Part shown: piece by piece, positions 1 through 21,290 of the stretch
Numbering within the stretch: the stretch's first letter is position 1
Layout of the letters: every line of letters begins with the position of its first letter
Assembly: GCF_900324465.2 (NCBI RefSeq)
Contig: NC_046615.1
Location: 5,155,331 to 5,219,330, forward strand
From: Anabas testudineus
Lineage: Eukaryota > Chordata > Actinopteri > Anabantiformes > Anabantidae
Reading direction: 5' to 3'
DNA: 64,000 nt
The notes under the pieces: model-generated
Told to the model about the DNA's origin: nothing
Database searches by the model: none
The model's input: the letters and a program-made list of their open reading frames with translations, nothing else
Made by a program: the position numbers and the translations under genes

Positions 1-1554
1 CTTCTTCTTCTTTTTTTTTTTGTTGCTAATGAATCAATATAAATGCCATCACTGTCCCATAATACACCCTGTGCAGTGTGGTACTAAAACCATTTCCATT
101 CACATTTTACATCTAAACTGTGAACTTTGTCCCAGTTTAGAGCATCTTCAGGTCACATACAGTCCTGCTGTTTCTTGGTTAGGTTGTGCCTCACAAAAAC
201 ATTAGTACTGTTGTGTTTACTAATGCAAGGTTAATCATTCAAAACAAATTGGTAGAAACCCTTTTGCAGTGATGGTAACACAACTGAAGACATGTATCTT
301 TTCATGTCAAATGTGGAAATTCCTAAGTGACTCCAGACGTTTGACTGGTAGTTCACTGTGCGCTTGTGTTTTGGGCTCAAGTGGAAACTTTTTCATCTCT
401 CGCAGCTGCATCTTCGTGTCAATTTGCAGCCGGCAAATGCATGGCGGACTGTGCTTCTCCTTGCTTTGTATGCAGTTGTGCCGCCTCTAAAATCCACTTT
501 TCCTCTTTTCAAACACAGTTAGCAAACTGAGCAGTGTAACTGTAATTAGTGAACCTCCAGAAGTTAACTGGAACGAGCCAGACTAGCTGTATGTCCAGTC
601 TTTATACTAAGCTAAGATAACTGGCTGCGAGCTCCAAAGGTGGTACTGATCCTCTCAATACTAAAAAGTGTTTGAAGGTTGTAAAAGTATTTTGACACTG
701 TAGTTTTGCACTGTTAGGACCACAGAAACATTAGCATAACGTCTCGACTTTAGCCCATAGTTTTCTGCAGAGATGCTTTGAATGCTTGAGATACTTTTAT
801 TACTTGTTCACCATTTAATCATCTACTGTGCGTGCACTGTGTGATGTAGATTAGTGGGTAGAAGAGATGTTGGATGCACGAGAATGTAGCCTATTATGAA
901 CAAAAATGTTTCTGTTGACTTGCAAATGATTAGACAAGTTGCAAAACACATTTCAGAATATGATGTGTCCATAAGAACCCACTTTTCAGAGTTGAGATAT
1001 TGAGACAGAAACGGCAGTCACAGCAGGATCCTGTAAATCAGCTCTGAGCTGTTTGGGTGTGACTGACGAGCAGTGGTGAATAGCTGCACAGATTCAGCCT
1101 CTGCATTTCTGTGGTCTGAACCCCACCTCTCCTTCTCTCTGTGTGTTGCTCTCTTAACTGTAGTTAACTGGTGATCTCGTTATCTCTGCACAGTATGTAG
1201 CTCAAAGGCACAGTTAGTGTTTTCTGAAGAGTAAGAATATTCATTAAAATGTCAATGGGGATCAACAAAGATGACATTTTTGCAAATGCAAATGTTTGTT
1301 TCTCTTTAGCTGAAGGTTTTGCAGGGTTGAGTAAATCTGAGTAAAGCTCAGCTGACATCATTTTTTCTCATTGGGTGCTCAGTGAATATGAAGCTGCTGC
1401 TCTCTCAGATCCTGGGGCCTTGTCATTTTGGCAGATACAACATTTTTTCATCCAAAAGCAGTGATATTCCAGTCATTCAAGGTCAGGAGGTACCTATCAG
1501 AATGATGGATGAAGCAGCAATAGATCAAGAAGAAATGTGCCTTTTAACTGCACC

Positions 1555-1594
<40 letters not shown>

Positions 1595-1705
1595 TTACTT
1601 CCCAGAGTGCTCAGCAGAAAGGGATTTGGTGGTGAATGATGAGCTGGCACTGAAAGCATTAATATATCATTAGTATTGATTGTCATCAGACCCCCCTGCT
1701 TCTCC

Positions 1706-1738
<33 letters not shown>

Positions 1739-4270
1739 CACACATATTCACAGACACATTCAGATACCATACAGGCGCACATGTGCACAAACTCGCAGAT
1801 ACAGCATATCTGCTCATCAACACACACACACACACACACACAAACTGACTTCTCCAGTACTGAGTTGTGGTTAAGCAGCCAATAGTGGCCCAGCAGACTT
1901 CCATCTGTGTGTAGATCAATACAAAAAGCTCTCCTGCTTTTGTGATTAGCAAAGATAACTCCCTAAACTGCAAACAGCTGTGATGCAACAGCAACTGTGC
2001 TCAGTGAAAACGAATTATGTCCATCATTGAAGGTATTTTAAATGTGTTTTATGAAGATTCATGCAGAGAAGCCACTGGTTAAAACGTATGAAAAGCAGAC
2101 TAGACATGTTAATCAACCAACAATCAGTGTTTTGAAACAGTATTTTATGTCTATGTTTACTGGTAGCTAGGTGGTAAAGACTGCTCACTGAGGTCGAGTT
2201 GACTCAAGATGTGATCTACCAAAACAAAAACAAGTAAAACTAATCACTGTACGTCCTGAGTGGGACCATACCCTCTGTACTCGTCTAAGTCAGGCTGCTG
2301 AAGCCTTATATTAGAATGTATTTTTACTCAGAACGAAGAGTGTGTCCTCTCATGCTTTCATTTTAGGAAGAGCTTCTTCAGGGACAGTGTGGACAGGATG
2401 AAAGATTACCAAAACATAATTCACTGCACAGGCGGACATGTCTGACCTGACACAGAGCACAGATGGCGCTGTATCGATCGGCGTTCATTCATTGTGACTC
2501 CACTTTGATGCACATTCGAGTAGTTCTGAGTGAGCCACACGTGTGGATATTGAATGGCAGCAGTTTGACAGAACCTGGAGTCAGTCTGGCTGTGAGGAGT
2601 CAAAATGGTAGTATGACGTACTGTATGTGTGTGTATGTGTGTGTGTGTGCATGTGACTGCGTGTATGTTTCTATTATGGTGAGTCACTGAGATGACACAA
2701 ACTACATTCCAGTTGACCTAAGCAACCCCTTTACTATCTCTGTCTGCATTTCTGTCTGCTCTCCCCCCAGCCTCACCTCTCCCCACACATTCTCACGTCC
2801 CTCTCCTTTCTCCCCCCTTTCTCCCTCTCTCCAGACCCTGTTAAATTCCCTCAGCTATCACTTAGCCCGAGTGTAAACATATAACCGCAAATATTTTTTT
2901 ACAACAGGAGCGAGTCATCCCACAGGCACACGTACACTACATCCAGTCATGAAATATATTTAAAAGTCTTCTGACACAGACTGCTTCTAATGATGACCTA
3001 ATGATCCACTTGGTGTGTGTGTTTGCGTGTGTGTGTGAGTGTTTATCTGTGTTTGTATCTGTCTTTCTGCCTGTCTGTCGGCCAGCCACCTTGACTAAAA
3101 TATCAACATCAGTAGTGTATAAACAGCAGCACTGAGCCTCCTACAGAAAAAGCTCTCTGGCTTCCTCTAGTGACAGTTCGAAGAAGTGCAAAGTCTTATG
3201 TGAAGGATATTATATTTCCTTTTGGAAAATTCCTCTGGACGGCATCATCTGGAGTTTTTCAGTTAAGTTGAAGTCACTGGAGAAGTTCAGGGGGAGTACA
3301 ACATTATGAAAAAGAGCAAACTTCCCAAACTAGAACCATAGGAAGCAAGTGAAGTTGACATTTCATTAACACACTATAATATTGATATAAACCAATATCA
3401 TAATATCTTATTAAGGTTATTTATATATAGTAGGTAAAACATTTTTTATTCAATGTTAAACCCAAAACATAATCTGACATGGCCAGTTCATAATTAAATG
3501 ATAAAAGACAGAAGCCTCCACATCAATTCTGTACAAACCCCCCAATACAAACATTGTTTGTTTTTCTTTAGTTATTTTTTTATCCATTAACTGACTTTCA
3601 TAAGAATTGTGAACAGTGATTTATTGACCAAATATTTATCATATATTGTATAATAAGCACAAAGATGTCTGTATTTTTAATTTTTACACTTATGAACAGA
3701 TCAAACGTGTGACCTGCACATCTCAAAAGGATTTATTTTATATTTACATTTAAATGAAAAGGCCTCTTTATTTTTATTATTCATACACATGTACAAACAG
3801 TATATTGTACATACAATTATGATTTCAATAGTATTATTGTTTCAGGAAGCATCTGGTAACTGTCTATGCTTTATACAAGGTTTTATAAGAGTTCATGATT
3901 AAACTATTAGATAAGTATTTTCCTTTCCAAGGTCACCAGGAGGTTTTACACACAGCAAACTATAAAACAAAAGATAAAACGACACTGAAGGCAGTTTTAG
4001 ATTTGATTAAATTTTATACAATGAAATGCAGCTAGCATGCAAAGACACCAACATTTTTTTGATATTAAGAAGTGAACATTTGTACTTAATGTATTGTCTT
4101 TTTCTCTCTGATCCCTTTCTTACTATCTTCTATTGCCTTCTTATCTGTCTACTACTGCAATACCCTTCTCTCTACATCTCTATCTCCTTCTCTCCCATTC
4201 TCCCCTGATGTTCTTCCATCCTCTCTTCTCTTCTGTCATCTTTCATCCTTCCATCCCTCTCTCTCCCCAG
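1..4270 (+). other. cbfb: Probable last intron of CBFB
   Basis: No conserved coding exon was recognised here. The stretch ends in a pyrimidine-rich tract and CAG acceptor directly before the CBFB terminal exon, so it is inferred to be the intron before that exon, and the earlier CBFB exons would lie outside the window. It is AT-rich and carries (CA)n and (TG)n microsatellites at about 1552-1842, 2625-2650 and 3014-3042. Small open frames in it are low-complexity or unconserved. Confidence 0.55.
1552..1842. repeat. Three (CA)n microsatellite blocks
   Basis: Dinucleotide CA runs lie at about 1552-1594 (with one interruption), 1709-1736 and 1819-1842, separated by CA-rich imperfect sequence. 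Open frames of histidine/threonine or cysteine/valine repeats across them are artefacts of the repeat. Confidence 0.9.
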
Positions 4271-4342
4271 TCCAGACGACAGCAGGACCCCAGCCCTGGC
4301 TCAAACATGGCCAACGCTGACGTGGAACACAAGATGCGCTGA
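4271..4342 (+). CDS. cbfb: CBFB (core-binding factor beta), terminal coding exon
   Basis: This exon encodes the C-terminal tail of core-binding factor beta, the non-DNA-binding partner that stabilises RUNX proteins on DNA. A strong acceptor ending CTCCCCAG precedes it. The frame reads SRRQQDPSPGSN, which matches the conserved human tail RRQQDPSPGSN, then a divergent end (MANADVEHKMR) and a TGA stop at 4340-4342. The human end is LGGGDDLKLR, so the last dozen residues differ while the block before them is conserved. Only this exon is in the window. PHAF1 follows downstream on the same strand, as in human 16q22.1. The identification relies on an 11-residue block plus synteny. Confidence 0.85.
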   Translation, partial: SRRQQDPSPGSNMANADVEHKMR

Positions 4343-5162
4343 GGACGAGTGGAAGGAGGAAGGGGCTGGCAGACAATTCACTTTCAATACAATCGACTGA
4401 AAACAAAATCAAAAAGAAACTGCAGTTGTTCACCATTATTTCTTAACAGGTTTGATAGGACAGTTTTCAAATCAAACATTTTTTGAATATTTGAATGTAG
4501 AAAAGCAAAACGGCCTGAATTGGTTGAATTGAAAGTGAACAAAAGCAATAGAAACGAAGGATTAAAAGAATTAAGGCTACAACAGACCTGGAGTTGATTT
4601 TATTTAAATACAGAGGAAGGAACATGAGTAGTTGATTTAGCATTACATGGCAAATGTGACATTTAGACACATTTAGAGTTTTTCAAGTAAAATGGTTGTT
4701 TAAGATACATAAAGAAAATAGCAAGTAAGTCAAGATCTTTGATATATTTTGTCCTTGTCAAAAATTATTAAATGGATAAGGTTAGTTTCAAGTATCAAAA
4801 GTATATTTTCTATTAATACAAGATGTTGAAATGGAGGGAGATGGTTGTATTGTGTAGATTTCATTAACAGGTGGTGGAGGAGGAAGGACAGGAGCTGGAA
4901 GAAGGAAAGGAAAGAGAGATGTGTTTGGCTCAGGGTCACGGTCAGGGCTTGTTGGTCAGGAATACCAGTAGAGCGTGCATCAAAAGTGAGGTGTTGACAC
5001 TTTGTGAAAACAGAAAAAAGAAAAGCTTTTGCATTGTTCAATGTTGTGCAACACTTCACATTTGTGAATATGCCCGTGTTCACCGCCCACTGTGTAGCTA
5101 GCTCACTTCCTGAAACCTGCTGTTTTCTGAGACCAAAGTTCACTTTTGCTGGAAAGGGGAAG

Positions 5163-5199
5163 AGGGGGGAGGGGGGAGGGGGGGGGGAGAAGGGGGGGA
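5163..5199 (+). repeat. G-rich purine tract
   Basis: The tract has runs of 6, 6, 10 and 7 G separated by single A or AGAA. Four or more runs of at least three G fit the G-quadruplex pattern. It would be in the transcribed strand of the inferred CBFB 3'UTR. Confidence 0.75.
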
Positions 5200-5438
5200 A
5201 ACTGAGACACATTTAAAAAAAATAGAAAGTGGGCATGTACGACGAGAGCATCCAGAGAGCATTCTGCCATGTCGTAGGGTTAGGAAGTGCTTGCTGTACA
5301 GTAATGTTCATGACCTCTTAAAACATCACTGTGGTGACAATAGAATCACAGGTTATGTAGCAACAACCTCGAGGAAGGACGGTAAACAAAGAAAACTGCT
5401 AGAAACTCTGCTATCTTTAACTCATGGAAATGTGCTTG

Positions 5439-5464
5439 TGGGGCGGGGGGGGGGGGGGGGGGGG
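5439..5464 (+). repeat. Poly(G) run of about 21
   Basis: A short G-rich lead with one C is followed by an uninterrupted run of about 21 G. Long mononucleotide G runs are uncommon in AT-rich fish DNA. The exact length is error-prone in sequencing. Confidence 0.8.
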
Positions 5465-6930
5465 TCAACTCAAACGTCCTTTGTCTTACGAGGGGTTTTG
5501 CACTATGTGATACAATCTGTCTTGGCCTCCACGTGGATTTTCTTTAGATGCATGAAACCAAACACAGGCCTACTTACAATATGATCTCTATGCAGCCTAT
5601 TTAAAGAAAACATTTTCATTACAGTGCTTTGATGAGGAATAAATGGGTGATTTAAGGCTATGTTGTTGTGAAGCTAAATTAAGGTGGACCCAATCAATAG
5701 CATGCTCGACAAAGCGTGTATTCCATGTTTCATGTTTGACCTCAGGTCAGTGCCGGGCAGGTTGAGCAATCCCTGGTTGACTAATGTGCCACCTCGTGAT
5801 CAGCTCAGCGTTGCTTTGGTTTTGTTTGACTGTCAGGCATAAATGAGCATGCATGTGGTGCCACCTCATTTTAGCGCTTGTCCTTTAGAATCTGTGCACA
5901 GCCCTGAACCTGAACCAAGAAAGTCGCCTTGTCGCCATCATGACATAGCACCACCGTTCAGTACAAACCTCGAATCTCCAAACTTGGTTCAAGTGTTCAG
6001 TAAAACTGAAGGATTAGAAAATGTTTAACAAACAATGGACTACTTTGTAAGCTGAATAGCTATTTTAAAAACCCAACTGGAAACTGGCCCTTTTGGTTTT
6101 AAATGGATAGGCTGATAATCAAATGGATATCATCTTAAACACAAGCTCTACACACACCGTACACATCATATATGTCAGTTCTCTTATAGAAAAGTTGGAT
6201 TCTGAATAATTTCTCAAAGCCGGATCTATAGTCTCTGGTACAGATCCAGTGTAGAATCCATCTATTGATAAATCAATCAATCACCAAGATATTCCTCATC
6301 ATTAAACCCACTGTATGTCTATTCCCTGTCCTGTTACAGCACTAGTGTGATAAAATGATATGTGTTGTTCTCTTTTCGTTTTGTGTGAAAGTCATGATGT
6401 TTACTTTTTATATTACTTCTCACCTCTGTATACAGTATGTATTCATTTTTGTTCATCTTTCAGCTTTGTTATCAACTAGTAGTAGCGATCGTAGGCTATT
6501 TCATGTATAGTTGAGATTTGGGAGTTTTGAGGACCTTTGTTGCTTTTGTTTTTCATGTGTTCTTGTTATTAATGTTGTTTTTTTTTTTTTTAAAGGAAAT
6601 CCACTTCCTGGGTTAAATACATGAATGTGGATTAACTCATTGCCTGTTGCCAGGTGATCTTCATGTTTTATATTGCGTATTAGAAGCTCTTTTCATTTCC
6701 CAGTTTGTTTTACCTTTGCTGACCCCAGTGGTTTTATTATTAACTATTATAACCAACAAAATCTTTTGTTCATGCTTTTCTGTCCTCTCAGTCTGACTTA
6801 TTAAGAATTGTAATGTTTTACATGGACTAAGGAAACTGATGATGATTTTATGATACGCGTTTGCATCATTTTCTAAGATGTTTTGGTGTAAAGAAATGTT
6901 GAATAATGGTTAAAATTCAAAATAAAAAGT

Positions 6931-9700
6931 GTCAATTTAATTGAAAGATAGCTACATGATAAACTGTGTGACAATACCGCAACTCGACGCGTTACAGAGA
7001 GGTTTTATCACTTAAAAGGAGTTTAAGATGCAAAAAACCCTAAAAGGAAATGTTTAAACTGCCATAGTAGAAAAAGTTTATCAGGTTTCACAGCTTCACT
7101 ACTTAAAAAGGCCAAATCATCAAGCTCAGGGCATGACAAAAACACAATGCTGAGTTTTCTTCCTTACGCATGTTTAGAGGAGGTAAGCTCAGTTCAGTAA
7201 ATTCACTTTCTCATTGGCGGCTTTGGTTCATTTTTTCCAACAAAGCTTTAGGAGACTGGGGAGAAAAGCTTAAATGTTCTCATTTTTTTCTCAGTACTGA
7301 TCCTGCAAAATCTGCTGGCCTTGTGACACGCTGCTTAATTAGTTCAAGAGTGTGGCAAACACACTTCCTGTCTGAGGACACCTTCAGCATGATACAGGGT
7401 GGATTTTTGTGTGTGTCGGCTGAGTCTGATATTGTCATGTTGACAAGGTACTGTCGTCACAGTAGTGGAGAGTCATAGTCTGAGTCTGAATGAGGATGTG
7501 AATGGGTGGAAATAGGATAAAATGAGTTGTGGGACAAGATAAGGCTCAGGTCATGTTAGTTCAAGCTGTCATAAGCTCACATGAACGGTGTCCTTGACTG
7601 ACTGGGATTCTTTAATTCAGGTAGACACATGTTCACCAGTATTAAGATGAGCGGAATATGACTGTGAATTGAAAATGAGTCAACACAGTAAGATGAGAGA
7701 TAAACCGTAGGTAGACCTTCAGAAGCAGTACAAGTCGTGGGTCAACTGGTGACGTCATTGATTATTAATAAGTGGTGGGAGGGTGAAAATATTAGCAAGG
7801 AAGTAATTTTAAAATACAAACAACATCGAATTGTGTCACATTGCTGGATTTTAGTGATGATATAACAACCGTGTGCCCACCCAGTGTGTCATTATGCCAT
7901 TAGGTAGAAGTTTGCCCATCCCTCCACTTTCTTAATGCAGGCATTAAGGTAAAACATACACCAAAAACTTTTTTTTTATTACCTAAACTATCTTCTTATT
8001 TGTTTAAGTTATTTATACTTTGTTTTTTTTATGCAGAGATCCAAAGAAGAACTATGTGATATTTAGTGGCCTGTACACAAGCTTTACGTTTCTCTTTCCT
8101 GTGTGTGTGTGTGTGTGTGTGGTCTGTCTTTCCATCGGTTTTAAGGTTTGTCCTCTTTGGAGGAATCTAAATAATGTTGGATGTTTTTCGTAATAAATAT
8201 GTATAAATCCTTCCACTTGTTTCTGTTCTTCACGGTGGAACAGGTAGCCCACCGCTCAAACCACGCGTTTTCATATTGCCTGTTCACAGCTGTTTCCAGA
8301 ACGTGTGTGCAGACTGTGTTTGATGAGCATTTCTCTCACTTTCCAATTTCGTGTTGTGTATCTCCTGTTAAAATAAGACAGCTTAGACTTTTAGCTTTGC
8401 CCAACTTTAATGTGAGCTGTCAAATCATTAAGAATAGTTGAAAACACCTGTGTAAGGGTGTCGGTTATCTCAGTTATTACTTTTTGACATGAAATCACAG
8501 GTGTTGCTAAAAACATTAAAAAAGTGGCTCCTGATAACTGTCAACAGCTACAGTATGACAATGAACCAGCATGAACAAGACCCTGAACTTGAAATTTGAA
8601 GTAACTAAATGGAATTCAGTCAGCTGGAAATGTGGTATTTTTATTGGTTCAGCCACTGATAAAACTGCAATTGCAATAATCCAAAGTTATGCTTTCAATA
8701 TAGGATTCTGTATATTAAAGGGGACAAGGTGGAGGACACGTGTTTTTTTTGCCAGATGAAATCCTTTTTATGTTAATAAAATAAAATTCTAATGCAGCGG
8801 AACAAATCTCAGAGCTCAACAAATGTCTTGCTATTACTAAATGTGAATGAATAAATACTGTATGTTGAGATATGACATAATTGAGTATTTCTGTCTATAT
8901 TCTGTGTGACTGATCTTCCATTAGGACACTCTTCATGCTGCAGTTTATTCTCCCAAGCCATAGCCTACTGGTCTTCAGGCTGGATGAGAGAACAACACTG
9001 AGATTCAAGCCATCACCGGAAAAGACTGTAAGCAGGTCAATGAGCTGTGGGAAATGGATGAGAAGTGGTAAAAGAATAGCTGGCTTGAAAAGCAGCTGAA
9101 AGAAAAGGTGCCTTGAGGGAGGGAGCCCATACAAGAGCCAAGCATCAGAAATGACCCCTTTGAATAAGAAGAGATGCAAAACAGAATCTGATTCTTCAAA
9201 TCTTCACCAAAGAAGCGAACTGGTTCTATTGGAGGGGGGACTGCTTTTGTGGTCATTAGTTGTTTAGCTCTAGGGAGCGTCTCCAAATGTTCAAATTCAG
9301 AAATCAAATGGGAAAAAAAGCTAAAGGCACGAAAAAGAGAGAGAGAGAAAATCTAACTAAACTAAAAAAGTTATGGTAATTTTACATTAACAATAACATA
9401 CACATAACATTACACATCTTTAAAAAAGAGTACCTAGACAATAAGCCGTGAAACTTAAAGAGCTGTGTTTGAAATAATTTATTTTTAGCTACCAAAATGT
9501 TGATATTAATACGATATATAATTTTATATGCAAAACAATAATGGTTAATCAGAGAAAGATAAAATCATGATGCATCTTTTGATGTGTAGCCTATAAACAT
9601 AAGAGCTCATGATAATGTTGAATAGAAATGTAGTGATCCTAGCCTATGCAAATTAAATGCTAATAAATAATTTCAAATAACATCAGGTTATTAAGAAATG
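6931..9700. other. Intergenic DNA between CBFB and PHAF1
   Basis: No gene, RNA or recognisable transposon was seen. A (TG)n run lies at 8099-8121. Short open frames here lack recognisable domains. Confidence 0.5.
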
Positions 9701-9769
9701 CCACAAATCGCTAAAACATTAGATAAAAACTTAGCTTCTCTAAAACTTCAGCAGCTTCTTGGTCTGTGT

Positions 9770-10340
9770 CAGCTGACCGTGATTGCGTCATTACGTCGCC
9801 CGAGACGGTGCGTCGAACACAGGAAGTTGAATTATCAGCTGATCCTGCTGGCTGTTGTTGATGCCTGGAAGTTGCTGTTGTTTGAGCACTGTGTTGCTCT
9901 TATCTGCTCCTGACATTGAATGCGCATTAAAAACGAGAAAGGGACACAGTGGGCATTTACCGGCCGACGAGCTTACGAGTAACAAGGGAAGCGTCTCACA
10001 GCGAGGACTTTGAATTTACGCACTAGCGGCAGAAGAGCTAGCTCCAAAGCTTGAAGCGTCGGTGAAAGAAAGAAAGAAGGAAAAACAGCAGAGACAGCGG
10101 ACGGCTTGGCGTGTTTCTTTGTTTGTGTCCGGGAAATCGGAACCGCGATTTTATTCTTGATTTTTTTTCTGCACATAGGTTATTTATATTTACTTTACCA
10201 CCATTACGTGGAGGGCAGCTAATACGCCAGCTAACGTTAGCACATAGCGCAAGGAAACAGTCTTGTTGTCAAGGTTTGATGCTTTCGTAACCGCCCGACA
10301 GTGACAGATAACGACAGCTAACAGGGAGAGAAGCCGGCTT
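9770..10340 (+). promoter_or_regulatory. phaf1: CpG-rich promoter region of PHAF1
   Basis: CpG density rises sharply relative to the AT-rich flanks, with many CG dinucleotides in 9785-9830, 9955-10045 and 10200-10340, including a CRE-like TTACGTCG near 9791. It lies about 0.7-1.2 kb upstream of the first PHAF1 coding exon on the same strand, so transcription probably starts here and an untranslated first exon is spliced to the coding exon. The donor was not pinned down. Confidence 0.55.
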
Positions 10341-11002
10341 TGATCAATTATTTTCGTGCCTGTGTGTTTTGTAGCTGTTTGTCACAGGGTCAGCTTCTCT
10401 CTTGGTCTTCTGGAGACACAGGACAAAGCACTGTAGCCGGACAAGTTGATGGTCACTCGTTAATGTGTGTCTATTGGAGACGTTTGTGGCTGTTCAGCAA
10501 GTTTGACCTCTATGCTTGTTTATTCTTGACTTTAAATTGACTTCATTCAGGTTGTTTTTGTCCGTATCGATTTGAAACTAAGTAATCGGTTCACTGACAG
10601 CTGGCCTTGTGCGTTTTAAATTCTCTGACAGATTGCGTAAGTTGTTTGTGTGCAAGCTGTCAGCCTTTGCTGGGTAACTTGTTAAAGTGTTATTTTAAAC
10701 TTATGTTTCTTAGTAAGCCCTAGGTTTTCGACCTTAGGTGGCGTTGTGGATATCCTATTACATATTTAAAACAGTTGTCATTCTTCTATGATACAATTTT
10801 AATTTCAAGAACATATGACGTGATACATTGGTCGCCTATTACTGTGTTTTAATGCATTTGGTAGCTTTAGAAAATCAACTAGATAGAGTTATGAATTAAA
10901 GTAGCCTCCTGAGACTATTGCGAAACAGCACTGTGATTAGGGAGAGACAGGTGGAGAGAAAGGGTCCCTCTGAGGGTCCCATAGTGTATTGAGGTGAGGT
11001 GA

Positions 11003-18635
<7,633 letters not shown>

Positions 18636-21290
18636 ACAAGTAACCAGAACCACATCCCATTGAATCTAGTCTGTCTACTGACTGAACGTTTAACCCAGAG
18701 TTATTCTCTCCCAGCTTAGATTCCAAACATTGAACTAAAACACATCAAGAAACTAAGATAATCCAAAAACAACCAAATCAAACCTGTCTTTAATCAGCTT
18801 TTCCTCGTGGGTCCTAAAATGGACTCTTTCAATCAAACACACAGCTTTGTACAGTCAACCCAACGTAGACCCCCAAGATTTTGTAAAACCAGTGAAATCA
18901 TTTCTTGGCTGAATGGGAATGTCACAGCTGTGCTGCAAATAGACGTGGTGAGGAAAACTGCATTCAGCCAGAGCTCAACCTTTTCCTGTTTGCATCCAGT
19001 GACTGCATTTGTCCAGGATCGTAGAAGAAGAGTTTGTCCATACTGTAGTTTGGAGGCCATGGTTCCGACAGTTTGATGTAACGGTAGCGACAACAGCCTC
19101 CATTACGCTGATGGTGATGAGACAGATTGCATTTAAATATCATCTGCTGCAAATCCCTACATGGTAAACATCGTACATGGAGAGCTCCAGAGCAAAACTC
19201 TCGAAACAGTCTCTGGTCTTACACATCAACCGACCACACTGCCAGCTTAACCAGTACCGCCTGTCTTCCTGCCACAGCTTCACAACCAGACCTCACAAGC
19301 TCAGTCAAAACCTGGACGGCAAGAACCAAACCAAACCAGCCCAAACAAGAGCCATCAGAAGGACAGAGGACTGTAACCAATAACGGTATGAACAAAAAAA
19401 AAACAGGAGAATCCAGTTTTTGTCACTTGGGAGAAGAACCAAACATACTCAGGGTTTGGAGACAGACGTGGTCCAGAGCATAGCCCGCTTAATGGCCGGG
19501 CCAGTCCTGAAAGCAAACGTCCAGCTTCATCTCCCGAGATTATCGTCTTCATCGTCAACTGTTGTCAGTGGTGCACACAAACGCACACAAGCATGCACAC
19601 ACAACAACATCATACACCCTGTCGACCCACAGCTGTTGTTTTCTGCAGCTCTGGCGTGACCTTAGCGTGTCTGGCTCCTTGCTTACACACATGCACCCCC
19701 CTCCCCTCATACAGACACATGCAGAGCCACATAGGAGGTGCATGCTGATTTGTGAATCGCCATTTCAACAGACTTTAATTCAAGCACACGCAGCATTTCA
19801 ATCCTTTCACTAGTACAATTTACGAAGAGCTGGTTCACGTTTTCAAACCGCAACACAAACGCGGAGACTCGCAGGCATGACGCAAGCATTTGCATGAACT
19901 TGGCAGGCGTTTCTGAATCGGAGGAGACTTATTACAAGCACAAACTGGCAACCTTTTGTGTTTACGTGATCCCGCATGTTGTGAGGGGCTTAGACACACA
20001 GTTTCTTTATGTCTCTACTGCCCTATTTCACTCACTCACACCATGACTGTTTTAATTTCTTAAAATCCATGTTTTACATTTGCACTAATGCACATCTTTT
20101 TACTTGATTGGTTGATTGTGCCCTGTCCTCAGAGACTGAGCTGTGTAGAGATAGTGGTGTGCGTCTGTCTGGCTGTCATTGTGAGGACACTTTTACAATA
20201 TGAGGACATTTTATCTGGTCCAGGTGTTTAAGAGCAATTTCAGGGTTAACGGGTGGTGAGGCAGTTAGTTGTGATAGTTAGGGTTGGGGTAAGGCAGTAC
20301 ACGTGGTAATCAAAACAGAGTAGATTAACATTGCCTACGTGACAGTAGGGGGCTAGGGAATGCATAACGTCAATGAGTGTCCTCACACTGACTACCATAC
20401 AAAAGTGTGTGTGTGTGTGTGATGTATCCACATGTTTGGACAGGGGAGAAGGGGGGCAGTGTTGGTTACACTCTTCTCCATCTTATGTGCGCTTTTATCT
20501 CCACAACTGATTATTAATGCATTGCAATTCATCCCCGAGCAATGTCTGCATTTATTTCTTTGTCGAATTGCCAAATGCTACAGCCAAAGACATTTTTAGG
20601 ATTTCATTTGATCGGCTGACATCACTGTAATCTGTCGTCCAAACTCGTCCAAGTTCCACGTGTTGGAACCGTACTTAATGTTACATCTTCTGAATTTAAA
20701 CTAAAAGTCAATGCCTCTGGTAAAGTCTCTAAATTCAGCTCCTGGTCTCTGTAAGTGTTGAGAGTAATTACACACAAGACAGAAATAGCTGCCTTCAGCC
20801 TATGTATCGTCTAGAAGCAATGACGCAGCTTGTGTTAGTGTCTGATTATACAGTGGTTATTGTCTTTAGAGGGCTGCAATTTAAAGAATTACCATTATTT
20901 GTCTGTGAATTCAGTTCATTTCTATCAGTCATTCCATCATCACAACATCTGACTGCAGTTTGCATCTCCCTCCCAATGTACACATTCAAATTGTTTTTCA
21001 TTACAAGTATTTGAATAAACTGTGTATTAATATTAATACACACATTCTCTTGTATTGTCCCTTGATACAAATGCCAATTTTTTTTTTTGTTTCCTTTTTT
21101 GTTATTTTCACTATTCAAATTTCTGTTGCTTATTTGTAAACATGTGGTGTGTAGGCACCAGGGTCAAAGTTAGAAAATATCTGGTAGCTGTTCACAGCTG
21201 TTAACCTCCAAAATCACCTGAGTGTAGTGTTTTATTTCCTACATTTTGCTAGGACCCTGAACATCCCCAACTGACTAAATGAATAAAGTA
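18636..21290 (+). other. phaf1: Probable PHAF1 3' untranslated region
   Basis: Non-coding sequence after the PHAF1 stop. A canonical AATAAA lies at 21282-21287, and further AATAAA signals follow near 22845 and 24067, so the 3' end is not fixed. A (GT)n run lies near 20405-20421. No conserved open frame was seen. Confidence 0.35.

Larger units (their letters stand above)
4343..6930 (+). other. cbfb: CBFB 3' untranslated region
   Basis: AT-rich non-coding sequence follows the CBFB stop and runs to a canonical AATAAA at 6921-6926, the most likely poly(A) signal. Two G-rich tracts lie inside it (5163-5199 and 5439-5464). No conserved open frame was seen. The 3' limit is inferred, and earlier poly(A) signals may also be used. 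Confidence 0.5.

Noticed and set aside
1525-1994. Several open frames of 60-100 codons over the CA repeats
   Set aside because: They are translations of a dinucleotide repeat (His-Thr or Cys-Val runs) and occur on both strands.
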